This document shows, piece by piece, positions 11,221 to 21,303 of a DNA stretch of 64,000 bases. Each line of letters opens with the position of its first letter. Positions within the stretch are counted from its first letter, which is position 1. The notes under the pieces were generated by a model. That model had not been told where the DNA came from, ran no database searches, and saw only the letters and a program-made list of their open reading frames with translations. The DNA comes from Molossus alvarezi (lineage: Eukaryota; Chordata; Mammalia; Chiroptera; Molossidae), in the NCBI GenBank assembly GCA_037176705.1, contig CM073886.1, positions 93,364,501-93,428,500 of the forward strand. Direction: 5' to 3'. A program made the position numbers and the translations under genes.

Positions 11221-11679
11221 TTATCAGCAAAATATCTCTCACCAAATAAATAACCCAAGTCTCTTTTTAGTTTGGAAAAATTAATTTTAAAACCATCAAT
11301 GGACTTTCTGCAGCCACCATCCGGAAAGCCACATGCTGAAATTCAGACCCACCTCTGCCTTCCATTGTTTCACTATTGCCCCTGTGGGCTTGCCGAAAAC
11401 CACCTCTTATCACAGTAGTGGCCTAAGAAAGTTCAATCCTGCTCTTTTTGTGTCATTCTTTGGGTTTCTCTGGTTTCTTGGAAGGCAAATTAAGTGACCT
11501 TTAACCACCTTCACTGCTACACTCTACTTTTATGCTTTTCTGAAGTAGCAGCTATGCTCTCATCTAGAGCACAGATTTTAGGTAGATTGATACTTATTCC
11601 AACCATCTCCAAGCTCCTACTAAATGAACATCTGAAAGGAAGACCCACATTCGTTATAACATTGTCTCCTGGTTTCCAG
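11221..11679. other. Unassigned sequence
   Basis: I recognise no repeat or coding signal. Confidence 0.45.
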
Positions 11680-12560
11680 TGTTGATGTTGAGAAGTCAGC
11701 CGTCAATTTGACATGGCGGTAACCTGTCTTTCCTCTGGCTGTTTTTAAGATTTTCCCTTTATATTTTATGTCCTATAATTTCACTATAATGTGTTTGAGA
11801 GTGGATTTCTTTCCATTTATCTTGCTTGGAATTTCTTTGGCTTCTTGAATCTATGAATTCATTTCTTTCATCAAATATGGAAAGTGCTCATTCATTATAT
11901 TTTTTAAAGTTGCCTGCCCTGCATTTTCTCTATTATCTCCTGAAATTATGACTAGTCTATGTTAAAGTTTCTTACTCTAGTCTCCATAACTCTTAATGTT
12001 TCATTCATTTTTTTTTTTCCTTCACGTATTCGTCTTTCTATGCTATATTTTGGGTGATTTGCAGATCTAACTTCTACTTCATCAATTCTTTTTTCAGCTG
12101 TATTTAAACAGCTGTTTATATTTAAATAAATTTAAATAATTAATTTAAATTATTAAAATGTATATTTCTATAAGTACTTTTGGTTCTTTCTCAAGTGTAC
12201 TTTGTCATATGTCCAATATGACAAACTGTTACTCTGTCACATGTTCAATACCCTCTTTTATTTTTTTAAAAAATGCTGTTTTATATTGTTATTTTTACTT
12301 TTTATATTTAACATCTGAAATTCTGACATTTACATTTTGTGGGATTCAGTCATTACCTTGTTTCTGCTGTCTTTTGCCCACATTGGCTTGTTTTCTCATG
12401 TTTTTAGTGATTTTTTAATCATCCTCTCATATTCCCTGAAATTTAAATATTTGAGGTTTATGTTCTTCAAAGAGGGACATTATCAACATGGGATTCATTT
12501 TAACCAATTTTTTTATTTGGAGATTTTAGGCCATCAAGATAGTTTAAATTTATGTCTGAA
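11680..12560 (-). mobile_element. Old LINE-1 / HAL1-like fragment
   Basis: The plus strand shows the antisense of a familiar old-L1 segment. It runs 'gttgagaagtcagccgtcaa' (about 11688), 'ggctgtttttaagattttcc', 'tttcactataatgtgtttga', 'aatttctttggcttcttgaa', 'atcaattcttttttcagctg' in order. The frame is closed by stops, with AT-rich expansion near 12100-12160. Whether it is L1M or the related HAL1 is not resolved. Confidence 0.7.
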
Positions 12561-12739
12561 TTCCTAAAGCTAAGGCTCAGGCAGACAAATGTCCCTTTGT
12601 GGGCAGGTCCTCCTACCAAGAGAGCAGCCATTTAAGGGTGATGGTTTGTCCAGAGCCACAGACTTTGTCTTCAGTTTCCTGTGAATGTGGCTCTAAGCCA
12701 CCATCATCATCATTGTATTGGAGCAAATGCTAGCTGTGC

Positions 12740-13325
12740 TGCTTTTAAAATATGTCCATAGACTCTTCAGTACTAATTCTCTTCCCCTCGAGTGTGGGCT
12801 GGACTTAGTGACTTTCTTCCAGTGAATAAAGTATAATATAGCTCAAGACTAAGTCATGGAAGGCACTGTGGTCTCCTTGCTCTCCTTAAATCATTCACCC
12901 TGGGAAAACCCAGTGGCTATGTGGTCAGGATACTCATTCAGCCCTATTGAGGGGCACACATGGCATGTGAGTGTGCTGTCATGGAAACAGATCCTCCAGC
13001 TCCAGTCAAGCCTCCAGAACACTATGTCCATGACCAGTATCTTTTTTGTTAAATTATGCATACCTATTCTGTTTTATTTTTTTAGAGAGAGAGAATGGGA
13101 GAGAGAGAAACATTGATTTGAGAGAGAAACATCTATCAGTTGCCTCCCATATGCACCCTGACCAGGGATCAAACCTGCAACCCACCACCTTTTGGTATAT
13201 GGGAGAATGTTCCAAATAACAAAGCCACCCAGCCAGGGCAATGACCAATATCTTAATTGCAATCTTTGAACCAAAAACCATCCAGCTAAGCAGCTCCAGA
13301 ATTCTTGACCAATATTCAGGGAAAA
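12740..13325 (+). mobile_element. MLT1-like (ERVL-MaLR) LTR, split by a SINE
   Basis: The pieces 12740-13043 and 13241-13325 read as one diverged LTR. Landmarks are 'gtgtgggctggacttagtga' (12791), 'gactaagtcatggaaggcac' (12847), 'gatcctccagctccagtcaa' (12990), then after the SINE 'tatcttaattgcaatctttg' and 'ccagctaagcagctccagaa' (13281). Only LTR sequence is seen, with no retroviral coding region. Confidence 0.7.
13030..13254 (-). mobile_element. Short bat SINE with 14-bp TSD, inside an LTR
   Basis: The minus-strand element occupies 13044-13240, with head 'gccctggctgggtggctttg'. Target duplications are 'atgaccagtatctt' (13030-13043) and 'atgaccaatatctt' (13241-13254), one mismatch. The body lacks the 'tgggccaaatccccagt' segment and instead has 'gcatatgggaggcaactgat' on its sense strand. 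This makes it a third subfamily type, shared with the copy at 38625. Confidence 0.92.
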
Positions 13326-13439
13326 AAAAAAAGCTTATTACATTTGATCTACCTTTTGGGAGTTCTTTCTTAGAAGCAGGTTTTGCACATTGCCTACCAT
13401 AATTCTGAAGATAGAAGTCCTCACATTTATTACTAAATC

Positions 13440-13612
13440 CTCTTACCTAATCTAAATCAGGTAAAGTAGGTTTATTAACCTCATTATGCAGGTTAGGAAG
13501 GAGGTTCAAAGAGGCTAAATATCCTCCCCAGGTCATGCCACAAGCAGGTTAGGGGGCCCTGAACCCAAGTATGGCAAATTCCAATACCCACGCTCCTTTC
13601 AGAGTCACTAGT
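13440..13612 (-). mobile_element. MIR SINE relic
   Basis: The plus strand reads 'ttattaacctcattatgcag', 'aggttcaaagaggctaaata', 'caggtcatgccacaagcagg', 'ctgaacccaagtatggcaaa'. This is the reverse of the MIR core and 5' half in the right order. Confidence 0.85.
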
Positions 13613-13850
13613 TGCTTTCCGTGAGAGAATGGAAAGCACTGTTGTCCTCCAATCTAGCTGTCTATCCACTGGGCATAATTTGTTAGGGACGCAATATGTG
13701 ACAAGAAATAGAGACAGAGGCTGGAGGTCCTGCTATCAGTGTGCTAAGGATGTAAGGAGGACCCCCAACACTTCCTTGGAAAGGTCCTCTGGCCTCAGGG
13801 CTGTCTCCTCTTCTACTTCCCCAAGTGTTTCCTGGGAACCTACTGTAAAG

Positions 13851-14085
13851 AGCCATCTTGAGCTCGGCTGGTGTGGCTCAGTGGATTAAATGTCGTCCCA
13901 TGGACTGAGAGGTCCCAGTTGGATTCCTGATCAGGGCACATGCCTGGGTTGTGGGCCAAATCCCCAGTGTGGGGCATGCAAGATGCAGTCAATCGATGTT
14001 CTCTCTCATTGATGTTTCTATCTCCCTCTCCCTCTCCCTTCCTCTCTCTCTAAAATCAATAAAGAAAAAAAAAGCAGTCTTGAGC
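13851..14085 (+). mobile_element. Ves-type SINE with 13-bp TSD
   Basis: The element is 13864-14072, with 'tcggctggtgtggctcagtg' at the start, 'tgggccaaatccccagtgtg' in the body and 'taaaatcaataaag' plus A-run at the end. Flanks 'agccatcttgagc' (13851-13863) and 'agcagtcttgagc' (14073-14085) match 11 of 13. Confidence 0.9.
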
Positions 14086-14254
14086 ACTGTTTGTCTCATC
14101 TCCATGTATTCTCTAGGCCCGAGAGTCTAGGGGGACTGGGCTGCTCATATGGCTTCCATTAGTGCTCACTCATGGACAGTGCTCAGCTCTCCTCGAAGTC
14201 CCACCTCTCTGTCTTTCTTGTCATCAGCTAGAAGCTTGCATAATCAAATGATGA

Positions 14255-14430
14255 GCTCTGAATAGCAGCAATTTAACTTCCATGGGCAAGTAATTTAACT
14301 TCCCTCAGCCTTAGATTTCTGCAAAATGGGAGCAACAATGCTTGCCTCCTGCACTTGTGAATATTAAATGCTGTAATGTGTATGAAACCAATGCTTGGCA
14401 CATAGTCATCCTGAATAAGTGGTAGTTAGC
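14255..14430 (+). mobile_element. MIR SINE relic
   Basis: Shows 'gggcaagtaatttaacttcc', 'tctgcaaaatgggagcaaca' and '3' end text 'ccaatgcttggcacatagtc', in the MIR order. Confidence 0.88.
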
Positions 14431-14950
14431 TAGAACGTTTTAGACATTTGCTTCATGTTGGTTGGTGGCATAGCATGTGATCGGGAAATGTTCATTTTTA
14501 TGTATTTTTCAGGTTTTACGTTTCATCATTACACAAATGTAATTTCAGCAAAAGCAACAGAAGGAGAGTATAGAAAGCTTTTCCTATGGCCTCTACTGAC
14601 CCTGGGATTTAACAACATTCAGAGGGTTATTTAGACAGTTTAAGGCTACATATTTGCAAGTGGGGTTTTAAGGGTGAAAACCCATTTGTAACCCTAAGGT
14701 GTTTAAACAACCCTGAAATTTGCACTAAATTCCTCTCGCACTATCTTAACTCCTCCAGGCTCCTGTCTGCCAATCCAAGCCCCACTTGCAGGACCACCTG
14801 CTAATTGCTGGGATGGCTGGGGTTTTGTGAGGCTCCCAGCTATAACCTGATCTCCACAACTGTCCAAGGGATGCTGCAGCTGCCACAAGATTTCTAAGTT
14901 TTAGTGATGTGCTGTGGCTGGGGTTCCATGGCATGCTTCTGAAACGTTTC
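14431..14950. other. Unassigned sequence
   Basis: I recognise no repeat or coding signal. Confidence 0.45.
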
Positions 14951-15110
14951 CATTCATTCATTTACTCATTCACGAAACGTGTTGCATACTTACGGAGGGC
15001 CAGGCCCTGTGTTCATTATACTCTGGGAATAGAAAGGGAGTAAACAGGGTCTCTGTCTTCAGGGGCTCACAGGTTAGTAGTGGCCATAGACAGACAAAGA
15101 CATGTTACAA
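14951..15110 (-). mobile_element. L2 3'-end fragment
   Basis: The plus strand has 'cattcattcatttactcatt' then 'gccaggccctgtgttc', 'ctctgggaatag' and 'ctgtcttcaggggctcacag'. This is the reverse of the L2 tail ('...ctgtatcccc...cagtgcctggcac...gaatgaatg'). Confidence 0.8.
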
Positions 15111-15233
15111 CACAGCATCATTGTACAAGAATTGAAATGGACACACACCTGAGAGAAAGTAAGTAACCATCCAAGGTAGGAGGAAACCAGAGAAGGGAGA
15201 TTTCCCACAGGAGTGACATTTGAGTTGGCTATT

Positions 15234-15473
15234 AAACATCTCTCTTGCCCAGCCGGTGTGGCTCAGTGGATTGAGCATCATCCCATAGACTTAGAGGTCT
15301 CAGTATGATTCCAGGTCAGGGCACATGCCGGGTTTCAGGCTCGATCCCCCGGGGGGGGGGGGGGGGCGTGCAGAAGGCAGCAGGTCAGTGCAGCTCTCTT
15401 ACATCAATGTTTCTATCTCTCTCTCTCAAAAATCAATAAAAACATTAAAAAAAAAAACAAAACATTTTGCTTG
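15234..15473 (+). mobile_element. Ves-type SINE with poly-G expansion
   Basis: The element starts 'gcccagccggtgtggctcag' at 15247 and ends in an A-run near 15458. Where related copies read 'gatccccagtgtggggcg', this one has five C then 16 G (15351-15366), a local slippage expansion. Flanks 'aaacatctctcttg' (15234-15247) and 'aaacattttgcttg' (15460-15473) match 11 of 14. Confidence 0.88.
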
Positions 15474-15479
15474 GCTGTC

Positions 15480-16024
15480 CTAGTGATCATTTTCTACTTC
15501 CTCTGTCACTGTCAACAAGTTCCCAGTTTCTCATTCACCTCATCTTTGTACCCACGTCTCCCACCCCAACGCACACCCAGAGGCGCTTTAAGTCCAACAT
15601 TAAATCCTGCTATTTCTTCTCCCGTCTGCCTTCTCCTTCCCACCACTTTGTCCAAGACATAATCGCTGCACACCTGGACTCCTGCCTCCCAATTAGCTCC
15701 CCTTTCTCCTGCCTGTGTGGCTCCCCTCACGTCTATTGGACACACATCATCGAGAATCATCTTCCTCCAGTGTCACTTAGATCACATCACTCTCCTCTTC
15801 GCATGCCCATAAAAGCTCCCTGCTGCCTCCCAAATCATATTAAAACTCCGCTTGTCATGGGCTGCAAGGCCCACTACCAATTAGCCTTGCTTTGCCTAAC
15901 TGCCGGCCACTCCTGCCCAGCGCAGGCTGCTGCGCTTCGCTCTAGCCAGCCACAGCTCTCCCACCTGCTTCTCTCCAGCTGCGCGGCCGTCCCTGCGTGT
16001 GTGGCAGAGATCACTGCGTGTGCT

Positions 16025-16063
<39 letters not shown>

Positions 16064-16880
16064 TGGGGGGGCATGTGCAGGAGAGGGAGGGAGGGAGAAG
16101 AGAAGCCAACCCTCCCTTAACATTCTATGATAGGAGAAGGCTATGCAACTTGAGCACCAAGGGTAGAGATGAAAGCAACTCAGGAGAGAGTGGTGTGGAT
16201 GGCTGCCACGGGGGAGAGGCCACTGACCAGTGCTCTGATGCTGGTGGGCAGCCGAAAGCCCTGCAAGCCCACGCCGGTGCCCCTGCTCCCTGTTTTCCCT
16301 GGGGTGCTCTGCCTTATCTTTCCCGGGAGGAGCTCTCAAGTCCCTTTGACGTATAAATCAAATCAAGTCATTCCTACCCTTACAGCCCCCTCAGCTCCTG
16401 ATCAGGTAGAATACAGCTCTAAGTGTTTACTCAGAAGGCCCTGGTCTAATTCTGCCTCCTTCTTCAAAGTCATCTCATATCCCTTTCCTCTCTCCTCATT
16501 GTGCTCTAGGCACTGCATTTATTCTTCCCGTCTTGGGAATATTCCAGATTCTCCCATCACAGGGCCTTTGCACATGCTGTCCCTCTGCCTGACGTTTTCT
16601 TGATCACATTCCACACCTGACTGACCCTTTTTATCATTCAGAATCTCAGCTTTAACACTCCCTTTCCTGATCACCTCCACTGTATTTCTCTATGACAATA
16701 CTCTGCACATTTCTTTCATTGTACTAGTCTCAGTGTGTACATCTACATGGAATAGTTTGTTTTCTTGTTGACTTGTCACCCCCACTAGTAGGTTGTTAAC
16801 TCCTTGAGGCAGGAGGCCATCTGTCTTGGTCACTGATGAACTCCTACAAAATGCCTGGCTCAGAGTAAGAGCTAAGCCCT
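15480..16880 (+). mobile_element. L2 LINE, 3' portion, with inserted TG repeat
   Basis: This follows the L2 ORF2 end and 3' UTR. Matching text includes 'tagatcacatcactctcctc' (15779), 'catgggctgcaaggcccact' (15857), 'gccactcctgcc' (15905), 'cagggcctttgcacatgctg' (16560), 'ctgatcacctccactgtatt' (16667) and the closing 'ctccttgaggcaggaggcca' (16800). A TG microsatellite and about 300 bp of unassigned GC-rich sequence separate two L2-like blocks, so two copies are possible. A 217-codon open frame at 15467-16120 is a by-product and resembles no protein. Confidence 0.7.
16027..16062. repeat. (TG)n microsatellite
   Basis: About 18 TG units followed by a short G run. Confidence 0.95.
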
Positions 16881-17454
16881 CGCTCACCCAGCATCCTCTG
16901 GATTTCTCCGAAGACAGAGTCCTGTGATTGGCCCAATTTTTGGTCAAGAGGAAAATGGTGCTCTGGAAAGCTTTCTTCTAAAATGCCTCATGGACACCCA
17001 ATCCACCAGGTCACTCTATTTTGACTTTCAAAATCTGTTCAAGAAACTTTAACTTCTAAAACACTTTCCCAAATTAACCCTCCCTGAGTCTAGTTCAGGA
17101 CTTGTGAATGGAAATGCCTGCAGAGACCAGGCAAGTAAGTGAGAGGGGTGGGCCAGGGGGAAGGTAACAGAGAGTGCTGGAGATCATGGTTAACTGCAGA
17201 ACTTATGACCCTTATAAAGGGAGATAGTCCCTGCTCAGCTCTGGTGGGTGTGAATATGCAAAAGAAGCAGGCCCCGTAATATTAGAATTTCCAATTTTTC
17301 AAAAGAACTAAAAAAATCTGAATCTAGATAAAACATCTGGATTTTTAAAACATGGTAGAGGCCTATTTCTGCAGTCTCGATCAGCCTGATGGTCAATTTC
17401 TGCTCTATTCTTTCAAGGACGTTGCTTGGCGCTTGCATTTGTATGTGGTGGGCA
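16881..17454. other. Unassigned sequence
   Basis: I recognise no repeat or coding signal. Confidence 0.45.
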
Positions 17455-17582
17455 CACTTACATTCTGAATCTTATGGTGTGTCCTGTAGCCAGTGCCAGG
17501 CTCCTCCTGAGGGCAGAAATTATGTCTTTGTCTTCTTTGCAGTTCCCCCAGTGCACCTAGTAGGCAGGGCACACGACTCCCC
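17455..17582 (+). mobile_element. L2 3'-end fragment
   Basis: 'gagggcagaaattatgtctt' and 'ccagtgcacctagtaggcag' match the L2 tail order. Confidence 0.6.
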
Positions 17583-18000
17583 TTATCAATACTGGTGACC
17601 TACAAAGCATTTCTTACGAAGGTAGCAGCCAGTCCTGCTAGAAGCCTCGCATGTTACACACAGAAGCTCGCCACTTCACACAGGGCTCACATATTTTGTT
17701 CATGAGGCCCTCATCCCTCAGTCAGTGTGAGAAGTGCAGACTCTCTCCACTTCATCCATTCTTATTCTGCCTTAACGCCTTGTTGAAAGGTAATCCCCAT
17801 CCTTTGTTCTAAATTCCAATCTCTTTTGTGCTATGATGATAATGTTAACTTTGTAATTGTGCATAAGTCAGCAAACCAGAGTAATTCCTTATTCATCCAG
17901 CATCATCAGGAAATGAGGTGTTCCACATAATTAAATTGTCCAGATAACTAGCACTAGGCAACATTTTAAAGATCAACATTTAAAAAAGAGTAAATGGAAA
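17583..18000. other. Unassigned sequence
   Basis: I recognise no repeat or coding signal. Confidence 0.4.
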
Positions 18001-18230
18001 CATCCCAAAATGTATTACATACCTCTTGCCTACTTTGTTTTAAATTATTTTATATCGTTTCTTTTTCAGAATATAGACAAAAGAGTAGAGGGTGATAATT
18101 AAGTTTTCCTCCCTCCCCAGTGCCCCAGCTTCTCTCTTCCCCATCTTTAGCAGATGCCTAGTTACCACCATAGCCAGGTTACAGGGTATCTCCTTCCTCA
18201 GATAGTCTATACATACAAAGCACACTTTTG

Positions 18231-18468
18231 TTTAAATAAAAAAAAGTGCCTGACTGGTGTGGCTCCGTGGTTGAGCATCAACCTGTGCACTAAGGTCTCT
18301 GGTTGGGTTCCTGGTCAGGACACATGCCCAGGTTGTGGGCCAAATCCCCAGTGAGGGCATGCAGGAGGCAGCCAATAGATGTTCTCTCTTATCAATGTTT
18401 CTATCTCTCTCTCCTTCTCCCTTTCTCCCTCTCTTAAATCAACAAAGAAAAAAATTTTTTTAAATAAA
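18231..18468 (+). mobile_element. Ves-type SINE with 10-bp TSD
   Basis: The element spans about 18248-18458. Head 'gcctgactggtgtggctccg', body 'tgggccaaatccccagtgag', tail 'taaatcaacaaag' plus A/T run. 'tttaaataaa' flanks it at 18231-18240 and 18459-18468. It appears to sit in old L1 sequence. Confidence 0.88.
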
Positions 18469-18479
18469 TTTTAAAAAGG

Positions 18480-18870
18480 TGGCATGCTATGACACTGTAC
18501 TGCATCTTGCTTTTAAAAATCATTTCTTGGTCATCCCTCTTCATCAAGAAATAAAGAATTGCCTCATTCTACAGAATCTTGTTCCATTGTATGGGTGCAG
18601 TAGTATTTATTTAAGCAGCCCCTCCACTCTTTGGCTATTATAAAAGATGCTATAATTATAGTCTCTGTATTTACTCCATTTTGCACAAGTTCAAGTATAT
18701 CTGTAGCTTAAATTCCCAAAAGAGAATCGCTGAGTCTGAGAAAGGATATGTGCCTTTGTGATTTTGAAAACTATTGTTACATTGCCCTTCATAGGGTTTG
18801 TATTCATTTTCTTCTCTTGCCATCACTGAATGAGTGGACCTGTTTCCGAACACCTTCATTAAACAATATG
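18480..18870 (-). mobile_element. Old LINE-1 3' UTR (L1M-type)
   Basis: The plus strand has the antisense of the L1M 3' UTR: 'tgttccattgtatgggtgca' (18580), 'ggctattataaaagatgcta' (18633), 'ttgaaaactattgttacatt' (18763), 'gagtggacctgtttcc' (18832). Confidence 0.7.
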
Positions 18871-19049
18871 TAACCAGACTTTTATTGGAGGTTTTGTTAA
18901 TTAGTGAGCAAAGAATATTAATGCAATTACTATAAAGTATTTTATTGTGAATGTGGCTTTTATAAAGTGTTGTCTCTTCTCATATGGTTCAGCTTGAATT
19001 TTACTTTGACATTAGGATTGCAACACATGCATTCTCATTGTTTCTTTTC

Positions 19050-20800
19050 TTATAAATCTTTGTCCATTTTTTTAAACTAAGAGACTTTATTTCTTAGATC
19101 AGTTCCAGGTTTACAGAAAGACTGAGCAAAAAGTAGAGTTCCCATGTATTCCTTTTCTGTCCTTCTAACCCCTCAACCAGCACACAATTTCCTCTATTAT
19201 TAACATCCTGTATTTGTGTGGTACATTTGCTAAAATTGTTACATTATTATTAACTAAATTGTGTTTGTGCTTTGATAAACACATAATGTCACGTGTCCAC
19301 CATTACAGTAACATACAGAATAGTTTCACAGCCCTAAAGTTCCTCTGTGCTCTGCCTAATCATCCCTGCCCCCATGCAGACCCCTGGAAACCACTAATCT
19401 CTTTACTCTCTTAGTAGTTTTGCCTTTTTCAGAATGTCATATGGTTTGAATCATATACTATCTAGCCCTTTCAGATTGCCTTCTTTCATGTAGCATTATG
19501 TATTTAGGATTCCTCTCTGTCCTTTCGTGGCTTGATAGCCCCTCTCTTTTTAGTACTGAATAACAGTCTGGATGTACCACGGTTTATTTAGCTATTCACC
19601 CATTGAAGGACATGTTGGTTGCTTCCAGCTTGGGATGATTATAAATAAAACTGCTGTAAACATTCATGTGGAGGCTTTTATGTAGACATAAGTTTTCAAT
19701 GTATATGGATAAATAACCAGGAGCGTGTTTGCTGGACAATCATAAGTCCCTGTTTAAATACTGTTTCCGAAGTGGCTGTCCGTGGTGCATGGCCGGCAGC
19801 ACTGAAAGGGAGCGTGGTTGAGGCACATTCTCACCCGCATGTGATGTCCTTCAACCATTCCAACAGGGGTGTAGTGAGACTCATTGTGGGCAACTCCCTA
19901 ATGACATAGGATTTGAGCATCTTTCATATGTTTATTTACTATCGTGGGGGCGGACGGGGAAACTTTCTCCATACCTCTTTATTTCTTCTGGCTGGTCAAA
20001 TAATTCAAACAACATACAGCAGATTAACAGGAGAAAATCAAAACTTAATACCTGCGCACAGGGAATTCACATAAGCATGAAAATTACAAAGACGGGACAA
20101 AATTTGGTACCTATGTCCTTTTGGACAAAAGAGAAAAGGGGGAGAAGGGGGAGGTCTTAGATTTCATAAGTGAAAATGGGCGATTTGCAGGTAGCTGGAG
20201 AAAGTGGTAAACAAACTCCTGCTAAGTGACTCAGAAACAATGGAACACCATCTAGAAACAATCTAGCTAAGGGCCCCTGCTTGGATCTTTCCTATCTATA
20301 ATGCTAAAGTGAAAATGCTTAAGGTGATTATGCTAAGGTTCCTTCCTGAAGCAGGTTTTTCTATGCGAATCTCTTTAAGAAGAGGAGTGTAAAAAAAACT
20401 CTTCCTGTGTTTGTTGGGCTTTAATCGATTTCAATTTGAAATAATCTGCAAAGCCAGGGTGGCCCATTCCAAGACCACTCTCTCAGCCCTCTGGTGAGAT
20501 ATCTGTTCATATTTTTGCATACCTTTGTAGCTGGGTTATTCATTCTATTATTGTTGGATTTTAAAGGTTGTTTGTATATTGTAGCTACAAGTCGTTAATC
20601 CGATATTTGTTTTGCAAATGTTTTCTCCCAGCAGTGGCTTGTTTTTAACACATTGCTTTTCATTTGAAGCTTTCTTATTTTGAATGGGGTTGAGTATCAT
20701 TCATTTTCTAAGGACCACTTGTATTTCTTTTTCTGTGAACTCTGTAACCATATCTTTTGGTACCTTCATGTTAATGACTTAAAAGACCTACCAGAATTTA
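19050..20800 (-). mobile_element. Old LINE-1 3' part, interrupted by an ERV LTR
   Basis: The antisense 3' UTR starts near 19060 ('ttccaggtttacagaaagac' 19103). It continues through 'catgcagacccctggaaacc' (19373) and 'agtactgaataacagtctgg' (19551). Then come 'cacccattgaaggacatgtt' (19597) and 'tgtttatttactatc' (19929), and after the LTR 'ctggtgagatatctgttcat' (20491), 'tattgttggattttaaaggt' (20548). It ends near 20740. Coding frames are destroyed. Confidence 0.82.
19945..20485 (-). mobile_element. Solo ERV1-like LTR inserted in old L1
   Basis: About 541 bp, unrelated to L1, lie between two halves of the same L1. On the minus strand they begin TGAGAGAG and end ...CA. The terminal part contains 'tctcctgttaatctgctgta', 'gaccagccagaagaaataaa' and a purine-rich end, a layout seen in U5 ends of class I (gammaretrovirus-like) mammalian LTRs. 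No coding region accompanies it, so it is a solo LTR. A target duplication is not visible, probably lost by mutation. Confidence 0.6.
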
Positions 20801-21017
20801 ACCCTTAAGAATGGAATCATTTATGTGAACATTGATTGCTGCACTATAATGTGATTGATCAAACTGCTTTGCTCACTTGAGTTCTTGGATTCATTTATTT
20901 TTATAGTTTTCTCTTCTCTCCCTAGGTTTTAGGAAATTTCCTATCATTTTTTGTTTCCCTTGAAAGTCTTTCTTTCAAAACCCATGCTCCGTCTTGCAAT
21001 GTACTGTCTTTACTATC
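20801..21017. other. Unassigned sequence
   Basis: T-rich, possibly residual L1. No clear assignment. Confidence 0.35.
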
Positions 21018-21303
21018 AAGAATTTCTGATACTGGCCCTGGCCGGTTTGGCTCAGCGGTTGGAGCGTCCACCTGCGGTCTGGAGAGACCCGGGTTCGGTT
21101 CCTGCTAAGGGCATGTACCTCGGTTGCAGTTTGCCCCCAGCCCTGGTTGGTCGTGCGGGTGGCAGCCACTCGATGTGTCCCTTTCACATCGATGTTTCCC
21201 TCTCTCTCTCTTCCTCTCTCTCCCTCCCACTCTATCTGTACAAAAAATGGAAAAATGTCCTCGGGTGAGGATAAAAAAAAAAAAAAAAGAATTTCTGATA
21301 CTG
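21018..21303 (+). mobile_element. Ves-type SINE, very intact, perfect 17-bp TSD
   Basis: The 252-bp element is 21035-21286. It has head 'ggccctggccggtttggctc', B box 'gggttcggttcc' (21091-21102), a CT-rich body, then 'aaaaatggaaaaatgtcctc', 'gggtgaggat' and a run of A. The target duplication 'aagaatttctgatactg' is perfect at 21018-21034 and 21287-21303. Intact TSD and A-tail indicate a recent insertion. The copy at 55316 is of the same length and subfamily. Confidence 0.97.

Noticed and set aside
15467..16120. 217-codon open frame, plus strand
   Set aside because: Lies in L2-derived sequence, ends in the TG repeat, and resembles no protein.
19945..20485. Endogenous retrovirus with genes
   Set aside because: Only LTR-like sequence is present, with no gag, pol or env region nearby.
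20951..21268. 105-codon frame sharing a peptide with a frame at 55185-55523
   Set aside because: The shared peptide is the SINE head and body read as protein, a repeat artefact rather than a gene family.
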